Assembly (NCBI GenBank): GCA_013619035.1
Contig: JABXKX010000639.1
Location: 1 to 10,318 of the forward strand
From: Peptostreptococcaceae bacterium
GTDB lineage: Bacteria > Bacillota_A > Clostridia > Peptostreptococcales > Acidaminobacteraceae
Direction of reading: 5' to 3'
Length of the DNA stretch: 10,318 nucleotides
The notes beneath the pieces are model-generated. The model did no database searches. It had not been told where the DNA came from and saw nothing but the letters and a program-made list of their open reading frames with translations. The translations under genes were made by a program, and so were the position numbers. The first letter of the stretch is position 1. Every line of letters begins with the position of its first letter. Shown one piece after another: positions 4,982 to 10,318 of the stretch.

Positions 4982-6031
4982 TTGAAAGTCCTTGATTTAA
5001 TTGAGAAATTACATCGAGAAAATGATCTGACAAAAGCAGAACTTATTTATATTCTAGATCATATTACCGAAACAGAAAAAGAAATACTATTCAAATACTC
5101 TTTAGAAACAAAACAAGAGTATTATGGTGATACTGTCTATATGAGAGGTCTCATAGAATTTACAAATTATTGTGTTAGAAATTGTAACTACTGCGGCATT
5201 AGAAGAGATCAAGAAGAAGCAGAACGTTATAGATTATCCAAAGAACAGATCATGCAGTGTTGTGATCAAGGGTATTGGTTAGGTTATAGAACATTTGTCT
5301 TACAAGGTGGAGAAGATCCATTCTTTACAGACGATATACTGGTAGACATCATTTCATCAATCAAGAGCAGATGGTCAGATGTAGCAGTGACCATGTCTAT
5401 AGGTGAACGTACAAAAGACAGTTATAAAAAATTAAAAGAAGCAGGTGCTGATAGATACTTACTCAGACATGAGACGGCTAATGAAGCGTTATATGAGTCG
5501 ATTCATGAGAATATGAAGTTGAGTTCTAGAAAATCTTGTTTATACGATATAAGAGATATAGGTTTCCAAGTGGGTGCAGGCTTTATGGTCGGTATACCAG
5601 GTCAAACCAATGAAATTTTAGCAGAAGATTTAATCTTCTTAAAAGGATTAAATCCTCATATGGTTGGTATTGGACCCTTTATTCCTCATGAGAAAACACC
5701 ACTTGCTGGTACAACTGGTGGTACTGTTGAAGAAACACTTGTGATGTTGGCTTTAACGAGATTAATGATTCCTTCAGTGTTATTACCATCAACAACGGCA
5801 CTGGGTACATTGGATGGTAAAGGGCGTGAAAAGGCATTAAAAGTAGGTGCTAATGTAGTCATGCCAAACTTATCACCAACGAATGTAAGAGAAAAATACG
5901 AGCTGTACCAAGATAAAATTTGTACAGGAGACGAAGCAGCTCACTGCAGACAATGTATTGAAGGTAGAATCAATTCAGTTGGTTTTGAAGTTGATATGGG
6001 ACGTGGTGATCATGATGGATGGAGGAAATAA
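4982..6031 (+). CDS. hydE: [FeFe]-hydrogenase maturase HydE, radical SAM, 349 aa
   Basis: HydE is a radical SAM enzyme that acts on the HydG-derived iron-CO-CN-cysteine synthon during assembly of the diiron subcluster of [FeFe]-hydrogenase. The radical SAM motif is CX3CX2C: Cys64, Cys68 and Cys71 in 'NYCVRNCNYCGIRR'. An accessory cluster motif CX7CX2C (Cys314, Cys322, Cys325) is present near the C terminus, with the same spacing as in Thermotoga maritima HydE. 'VLQGGEDPFF' (107-115), 'GIPGQTNE' and 'VGIGPFIPHEKTPL' are also typical. I chose TTG 4982: AGGAGGTG (4970-4977) sits at the right distance, and the resulting length fits the family (about 348 aa). The longer frame from 4928 starts inside the upstream gene and gives an unlikely arginine- and leucine-rich head. 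Its last codons contain the hydG ribosome binding site. Confidence 0.96.
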   Translation: MKVLDLIEKLHRENDLTKAELIYILDHITETEKEILFKYSLETKQEYYGDTVYMRGLIEFTNYCVRNCNYCGIRRDQEEAERYRLSKEQIMQCCDQGYWLGYRTFVLQGGEDPFFTDDILVDIISSIKSRWSDVAVTMSIGERTKDSYKKLKEAGADRYLLRHETANEALYESIHENMKLSSRKSCLYDIRDIGFQVGAGFMVGIPGQTNEILAEDLIFLKGLNPHMVGIGPFIPHEKTPLAGTTGGTVEETLVMLALTRLMIPSVLLPSTTALGTLDGKGREKALKVGANVVMPNLSPTNVREKYELYQDKICTGDEAAHCRQCIEGRINSVGFEVDMGRGDHDGWRK

Positions 6032-6032
6032 A

Positions 6033-7418
6033 ATGAGTCAATTTATTAAACACGATTATATAGAGGATGTACTTGAACAAGGTAAAAATACTTCTTTAGA
6101 TGACATCAAAGAAATTCTAAAAAAAGCTAGAACCTTAAAAGGTTTAACACATTTGGAAATATCTAAATTAATTCAAAATGATTCGCCGGAAGCCAATGCT
6201 GAGTTATTTAGAATCGCTGGTGAAATCAAACAAGAAATATACGGAAATAGAGTTGTTATCTTTGCACCACTTTATATTTCTAATTACTGTGTAAATGCAT
6301 GTACTTACTGTGGTTACGGTAGAGACAATGAATTCCATAGAAAAAGATTAAATGATAAAGAAATACAAGATGAAGTCAAACTGCTTGAAAGCATGGGACA
6401 TAAACGTCTAGCACTTGAAGTAGGAGAAGATCCTGTTAACTGTGATATCGATTATGTATGTCATGCCATTGATACCATTTACAATACTGAAAATAAAAAT
6501 GGTAACATCAGAAGAATTAATGTAAATATTGCTGCAACAACAGTTGAAAATTATAAAAAGTTAAAAGATAGAGATATTGGTACTTATATCTTATTCCAAG
6601 AAACATACCATAAACCATCTTATTTAGAGGCACATCCAAAATCACTAAAAGGCGACTATGATTATCACTTGACTGCCTTTGATAGAGCGATGGAAGCTAA
6701 AATTGACGATGTTGGTGGTGGTGTATTATTCGGTCTTGCAGATTACAGGTTTGAATTGATGGCTTTGATGCTTCATAACGATCATTTAGAAGAAAAATGG
6801 GGTGTAGGTTTCCATACAATTTCTGTGCCTAGATTACAAAAGGCCGTTGGGATGGAACTTGATCAGTATCCTGATATTGTAACCGATGAAGAATTTAAGA
6901 GAATCGTTGCGATTATAAGACTTGCCGTACCATTTACAGGGATTATCTTATCAACACGTGAATCAGCTGAGATGAGAAAAGAAGTCTTGAATTATGGTGT
7001 ATCTCAAGTAAGTGCTGGCTCTTGTACAGGTGTTGGTGGTTACAAAGAGGAAGCAGAATTCGGTAAAAAAGTGGACCAATTTGAAGTGGCTGATAATAGA
7101 ACACCACTTGAAATCATAAAAGAACTTTTAAGAGATGGATTCATACCAAGTTACTGTACAGCATGTTATAGAAGTGGTCGTACCGGTGATCGTTTTATGA
7201 GACTTGCTAAGTCAGGACAAATTCATAATGTGTGTCAACCAAATGCGTTGATGACATTACAAGAGTTTGCCATTGATTATGGTGATGATGAGTTAAAATC
7301 ATTAGTTGAAAATGTCATTAATAAAGAAGTGGTGACAATAGGAAAAGAAAACATTAGAAATCTAACAGAAACCAATTTAGAGAAAATCAAAAATGGAGAA
7401 AGAGATTTATACGTTTAG
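6033..7418 (+). CDS. hydG: [FeFe]-hydrogenase maturase HydG, tyrosine lyase, 461 aa
   Basis: HydG cleaves L-tyrosine by radical SAM chemistry to p-cresol and dehydroglycine, and turns the latter into the CO and CN ligands of an iron synthon. The SAM cluster motif CX3CX2C is Cys86, Cys90 and Cys93 in 'NYCVNACTYCGYGR'. The second cluster motif CX2CX22C, specific to HydG and needed for CO formation, is complete: Cys375, Cys378 and Cys401. 'GFHTISVPRL' with His261 matches the region whose His binds the extra iron in other HydG proteins. The CX2CX22C tail separates it from the tyrosine lyase ThiH. I chose ATG 6033, two bases after the hydE stop, with GGAGG at 6021-6025 inside hydE. The earlier in-frame ATG (5958) would add 25 residues read from within hydE. 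Length is close to the family norm (about 470). Confidence 0.97.
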   Translation: MSQFIKHDYIEDVLEQGKNTSLDDIKEILKKARTLKGLTHLEISKLIQNDSPEANAELFRIAGEIKQEIYGNRVVIFAPLYISNYCVNACTYCGYGRDNEFHRKRLNDKEIQDEVKLLESMGHKRLALEVGEDPVNCDIDYVCHAIDTIYNTENKNGNIRRINVNIAATTVENYKKLKDRDIGTYILFQETYHKPSYLEAHPKSLKGDYDYHLTAFDRAMEAKIDDVGGGVLFGLADYRFELMALMLHNDHLEEKWGVGFHTISVPRLQKAVGMELDQYPDIVTDEEFKRIVAIIRLAVPFTGIILSTRESAEMRKEVLNYGVSQVSAGSCTGVGGYKEEAEFGKKVDQFEVADNRTPLEIIKELLRDGFIPSYCTACYRSGRTGDRFMRLAKSGQIHNVCQPNALMTLQEFAIDYGDDELKSLVENVINKEVVTIGKENIRNLTETNLEKIKNGERDLYV

Positions 7419-7426
7419 GAGGACTT

Positions 7427-8614
7427 ATGCAAGGAACACCAAGAGCAAACAGACCGCATATTGCGATCTATGGTAATAGAAATGCAGGTAAGTCATCTCT
7501 TTTAAATGCTGTCATCGGACAAGAAATTTCTTTGGTTTCAAGTGTTAAAGGAACAACAACAGATCCCGTTACAAAGACCATGGAACTGTTACCATTTGGA
7601 CCCGTTGTGTTTATTGATACAGCTGGATTAGATGATAGTGGTGAATTGGGTGAATTAAGGGTAGAACGTAGTAAAAAAATATTACAACGTACTGATTTTG
7701 CAATCTATACCCATGATATCAATGATGTGGATGAAATAGCATTCAAACACTTTTTAAAGGAATTTAAACGTTTTAGTATTCCATATATGATTGTTTTTAA
7801 CAAGATTGATGAAGCATCTGACGAGATACTAAAACATTATAAAACAGAGTACCCGGATGCTAATTATGTTTCTGCAGTGAATGAAACCAATATCCTTGAG
7901 CTGAAGAATGATCTTATCAAGAGATTGGAAGATGGTAAAGAAGAAGAGACTTTAATCGGTGATTTGGTACCGTATGGTGGCACAGTCATCTTAGTTGTTC
8001 CAATAGATTCTGAAGCGCCAAAAGGAAGAATTATCTTACCACAAGTACAGATTATCAGAGATGCTTTAGATCATGGCATCAAATGTTTTGTTGTAAGAGA
8101 TACAGAACTGGTTTCTGCTTTAGAAGATATAAAAGATGTGGATCTTGTGATTACAGATTCTCAAGCTTTTAAAGAAGTCAATCAAATGGTACCAGATCAT
8201 ATTCCATTAACATCGTTTTCAATTGTATTTGCTAGACATAAAGGTGATTTAGGCTCATTTGAAAGAGGGATTAAAGCCATTGAAACATTAAAACCAGGCT
8301 CGAAGGTTTTAATCTCAGAGAGTTGTACACATAATCACTCTCATGAAGACATTGGTAGAGTAAAAATCCCAAAGCTTTTAAATAAAAAGTTAGGGTTTGA
8401 CTTAGACTATCATTTTAAAATGGGACATGACTTTTCAAATGACATCAAACATTTTGATCTGGTGATTCACTGTGGTTCGTGTATGATCAATAAAAAAACA
8501 ATGCTCAATCGAATTACAATGTGTGATGAAATTGGCGTGCCAATTACCAATTATGGTATTGTACTCGCTTATATAAACGATATTTTAGAATCATCTCTTG
8601 AGATGTTTCGCTAG
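7427..8614 (+). CDS. hydF: [FeFe]-hydrogenase maturase HydF, GTPase scaffold, 395 aa
   Basis: HydF binds the diiron precursor and transfers it to apo-HydA; GTP hydrolysis serves its interaction with partners. The N-terminal GTPase domain shows the P-loop GNRNAGKS (16-23), the G2 Thr region 'KGTTTDP', DTAG (64-67), NKID (125-128) and SA (149-150). A dimerisation domain follows (about 180-265). The C-terminal cluster-binding motif CxH...HCxxC is complete: Cys300 and His302, then His348, Cys349 and Cys352. ATG 7427 lies eight bases after the hydG stop, with AGGAGG at 7417-7422. In several anaerobes an aspartate ammonia-lyase gene lies in such clusters, but here hydG and hydF are adjacent. Together with hydE and hydG the maturation set is complete, while the target hydrogenase is not in the window. 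The operon ends here. Confidence 0.97.
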   Translation: MQGTPRANRPHIAIYGNRNAGKSSLLNAVIGQEISLVSSVKGTTTDPVTKTMELLPFGPVVFIDTAGLDDSGELGELRVERSKKILQRTDFAIYTHDINDVDEIAFKHFLKEFKRFSIPYMIVFNKIDEASDEILKHYKTEYPDANYVSAVNETNILELKNDLIKRLEDGKEEETLIGDLVPYGGTVILVVPIDSEAPKGRIILPQVQIIRDALDHGIKCFVVRDTELVSALEDIKDVDLVITDSQAFKEVNQMVPDHIPLTSFSIVFARHKGDLGSFERGIKAIETLKPGSKVLISESCTHNHSHEDIGRVKIPKLLNKKLGFDLDYHFKMGHDFSNDIKHFDLVIHCGSCMINKKTMLNRITMCDEIGVPITNYGIVLAYINDILESSLEMFR

Positions 8615-8645
8615 AAAATAGCTTCTTCGGAAGCTATTTTTTTTG
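8615..8645 (+). terminator. Strong intrinsic terminator of the hyd operon
   Basis: The arms AAAATAGCTTC (8615-8625) and GAAGCTATTTT (8630-8640) form a perfect 11-bp stem capped by a C(TTCG)G tetraloop and followed by TTTT. It starts right after the hydF stop codon. Confidence 0.95.
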
Positions 8646-8654
8646 CATAGAATC

Positions 8655-8682
8655 AACACACATCTTTCACATCAGTTTCACA
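8655..8682 (+). promoter_or_regulatory. Direct repeats upstream of the ABC transporter genes
   Basis: TTCACA occurs at 8666-8671 and 8677-8682, with a partial copy AACACA at 8655-8660. All are in 11-bp phase, about one helical turn. The spacing resembles sites of OmpR-family response regulators such as Bacillus PhoP (TTxACA with about 5-base spacers). No regulator gene is in the window. The second copy could instead be a -35 (five of six bases), but the -10 at the right distance (TATTGA, 8700-8705) would place the start site on the ribosome binding site. Confidence 0.35.
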
Positions 8683-8708
8683 AGAAATAAGTAAACTGGT
8701 ATTGAAAG
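8664..8708 (+). promoter_or_regulatory. Hairpin abutting the ABC permease ribosome binding site
   Basis: CTTTCA (8664-8669) pairs with TGAAAG (8703-8708), and ATCAGTTT (8671-8678) pairs with AAACTGGT (8693-8700), giving 14 pairs (one G-U) around a 1x2 internal loop and a 14-base loop. The stem ends directly at AGGAGG (8709-8714). It overlaps the direct repeats, so only one of the two readings may be functional. It matters only if transcription starts upstream of 8664. Confidence 0.35.
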
Positions 8709-8718
8709 AGGAGGTCGT

Positions 8719-10065
8719 ATGAGAATATTAAAACATAGTTTCTTAAGTTTATTAAGAAAACCAACCAAAGCAGTTATGATTTTAGTTATTTTATTTATTG
8801 TTTTTTCAATGGTATTTACAGGGGTGATTATTGAAAATAGTATTTCAAAGTCAAAAGAGTTTATCCGATTAGAACTCGGTGCTATTGTAGAGTACAAAGC
8901 GGATTATATGAAAGCGTATAAAGATAATTTGTCTGAAGATGAGTTTGAACAAATGGAATTATCAAAAGGTACAGCAGATACCATTGGTAGTGATAATCGT
9001 GTAGAGAAGGTTTACATCAATTACACGGATTATGTAGAAAGTACGGAATATAAAGCTATTAGTAATGAGGATAGCGGTAGTAGTACTTCCGTTCAAATGG
9101 TGGTCGGTTTTGATGGTGCCGCTTATTTTAATCTAAAAGCGACAGACAACAGTGTACCAATTGAATTTGATGCTAAGAAAGTGGAAATCGTAGACGGAAG
9201 AAATATAGAAACTGCTGATAATACGTCTGATGAAAATACAATTGTTATTTCAGAAGAGTTTGCCAATAAAAATAATCTGGCATTAAATGATGAAATGACA
9301 TTTAAGTCATATATGAAAAATGGCGATCTTAACTTTAGAGTAGTCGGCATTTACAAAGTGAATGATTCTCAAATCACTGGCAATGATATGTATGTTTCTT
9401 CAAAGATATTTAAGGATGATGGTCCTGAAATAATCAAAAGCATTTATTTTAAACTAAAAGATCCTTTACAAGTAGATGGATTTATTCAAGATCAAGCTGT
9501 TAATTTACCTTCTAAATATACTGTATTAGATGCTGCTAATTCAGAATACAATAAACTGACCAAACCACTGGATTTGATATCAATGATTGTTTCTATTCTG
9601 ATATGGGTTATTTTTATTGCAGGCGCAGCGATTATTGTTTCTTTGATTACAATATTTGTTCGTGATAGAAAATTTGAAGTCGGCTTATTACTGGCTAGTG
9701 GTGAAGCAAGGTATAAGATTATAGCTCAATTTGTTATTGAAATCATTATTGTAGCCATAATAGCATTTGGTTGTTCAGTGCTTTTAAGTTACCAAAGCTC
9801 TCAACTAGTAAGTGAATGGATTGTAGAAAATCAATTGATTGAAAAAGAAGATGAGATTGGTAGTGATATGTTCTATTTTGATGGTATGAGTAATGTAAAC
9901 GGAAAAGTAGAGATGGAAAATGTCGCAAAAGACTTTGATGTTCAAGTGACTTTTGATGTTATGAAAAACCTATTTATCATCAGTATAGGCATCGTGATTA
10001 TCGCATCATTGATTCCATTGTTGATTATACTCAGTTACAACCCGAGACAAGCATTACAGGATTAG
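8719..10065 (+). CDS. ABC transporter permease, MacB/FtsX type, 448 aa
   Basis: This is the membrane subunit of an ABC system of the MacB/LolCDE/FtsX superfamily, which couples ATP hydrolysis to export or mechanical work in the envelope. The topology is as expected: a first helix (about 18-38), a large extracytoplasmic domain (about 40-280, MacB periplasmic-core-like, with 'VEIVDGRNI' and 'TIVISEEFANKNNLALND'), then three helices (about 287-314, 337-358 and 416-438). The cytoplasmic segment 'DRKFEVGLLLASGEARYKII' (316-335) matches the FtsX-domain coupling region, usually 'RKKEIGILRAIGASRKQI'. The C terminus 'YNPRQALQD' is also typical. The 58-residue acidic loop between helices three and four is longer than in compact members. 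AGGAGG (8709-8714) precedes ATG 8719. The ATPase gene follows after 11 bases. The substrate cannot be told, and peptide or bacteriocin export, or antibiotic sensing, are possible. Confidence 0.9.
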   Translation: MRILKHSFLSLLRKPTKAVMILVILFIVFSMVFTGVIIENSISKSKEFIRLELGAIVEYKADYMKAYKDNLSEDEFEQMELSKGTADTIGSDNRVEKVYINYTDYVESTEYKAISNEDSGSSTSVQMVVGFDGAAYFNLKATDNSVPIEFDAKKVEIVDGRNIETADNTSDENTIVISEEFANKNNLALNDEMTFKSYMKNGDLNFRVVGIYKVNDSQITGNDMYVSSKIFKDDGPEIIKSIYFKLKDPLQVDGFIQDQAVNLPSKYTVLDAANSEYNKLTKPLDLISMIVSILIWVIFIAGAAIIVSLITIFVRDRKFEVGLLLASGEARYKIIAQFVIEIIIVAIIAFGCSVLLSYQSSQLVSEWIVENQLIEKEDEIGSDMFYFDGMSNVNGKVEMENVAKDFDVQVTFDVMKNLFIISIGIVIIASLIPLLIILSYNPRQALQD

Positions 10066-10076
10066 GAGGCATAAAG

Positions 10077-10318
10077 ATGAAAGATATAATATTTGAACTG
10101 AGTAATATTTCATATGGCTATATTGATGGTGGTAAAAAAAGAAATATTTTAAATGATTTAAACTATCAATTTGAAAGAGGCAAGTTTTACACGATTCTTG
10201 GTCCGTCCGGTTCAGGGAAAACCACTTTGTTAGCAATAGCAAGTGCTCTAGACAGTCCTGAAAAGGGTTCTGTAAAATTTGAGGGTAAAGATATCAAAAA
10301 AATAGGTCATACGAAATT
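10077..10318 (+). CDS. ABC transporter ATP-binding protein, 5' part only
   Basis: The gene runs off the window after about 80 codons. It reads 'MKDIIFELSNISYGYIDG...' with an aromatic A-loop candidate at Tyr13, then the Walker A motif GPSGSGKT (42-49) and 'LLAIASALDSPEKGSVKFEG', as in LolD/MacB-type ATPases. It is the partner of the permease just upstream. AGGAGG (10064-10069) overlaps the permease stop codon, with ATG at 10077. The signature motif, Walker B and the H-loop lie beyond the window. No substrate can be inferred. Confidence 0.93.
   Translation, partial: MKDIIFELSNISYGYIDGGKKRNILNDLNYQFERGKFYTILGPSGSGKTTLLAIASALDSPEKGSVKFEGKDIKKIGHTK

Noticed and set aside
4803..5033. Minus-strand frames such as this one and those within the permease gene
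   Set aside because: They are shadows of well-supported + strand genes and have no ribosome binding sites or family resemblance.
5958..6032. Longer HydG start inside hydE
   Set aside because: ATG 6033 has GGAGG at proper distance, and the added 25 residues are just another frame of hydE.
1..10318. CRISPR arrays, tRNA or rRNA genes, insertion sequences or prophage genes
   Set aside because: No regularly spaced repeats, cloverleaf sequences, transposase motifs or phage genes were seen.

Overview
The window is low-GC DNA from a bacterium of the Bacillota/Mycoplasmatota type. The evidence is a strong A/T bias at third codon positions, AGGAGG-like ribosome binding sites before nearly every gene, intrinsic terminators between units, and all recognised genes on the + strand. 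Every tryptophan codon I checked is TGG, so the standard bacterial code fits. None of the nine complete genes stops at TGA (four TAA, five TAG). A fermentative, anaerobic, H2-metabolising lineage is likely because a full [FeFe]-hydrogenase maturation operon is present. An Izemoplasma-, Haloplasma- or Erysipelotrichia-like host would fit, but the window alone cannot decide this.

Bases 1-1665: a membrane-anchored protein of unknown function with its own terminator. Bases 1666-3799: a two-gene unit made of a seven-helix membrane diguanylate cyclase (GGDEF with intact inhibitory site) and a D-2-hydroxyacid-dehydrogenase-like protein that appears to lack two catalytic residues. It ends in a terminator that overlaps the last stop codon. 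Bases 3788-4386: a DUF1456 (YehS-like) gene with a good extended -10 promoter, a short foldable leader and a terminator.

Bases 4387-4719: a 330-base gene-free region holding a nested inverted repeat, a likely promoter, a terminator-like hairpin and two strong hairpins just before the first gene of the hyd operon. Bases 4720-8644: the hyd operon, with a TM1266-family small protein, then hydE, hydG and hydF, closed by an 11-bp UUCG-loop terminator. HydG makes the CO/CN-bearing iron synthon from tyrosine, HydE processes it toward the dithiolate-bridged diiron unit, and HydF holds and delivers that unit to the hydrogenase HydA. HydA is not in the window.

Bases 8645-10318: the start of an ABC export or sensing system, with a MacB/FtsX-type permease followed by its ATPase, which is cut by the window end. 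Its short upstream region carries 11-bp-spaced direct repeats and an overlapping hairpin.

The least explained part is the leader of the hyd operon (about 4390-4719). Its stacked secondary structures suggest an RNA-level or operator-based control of hydrogenase maturation that I cannot match confidently to a known class.
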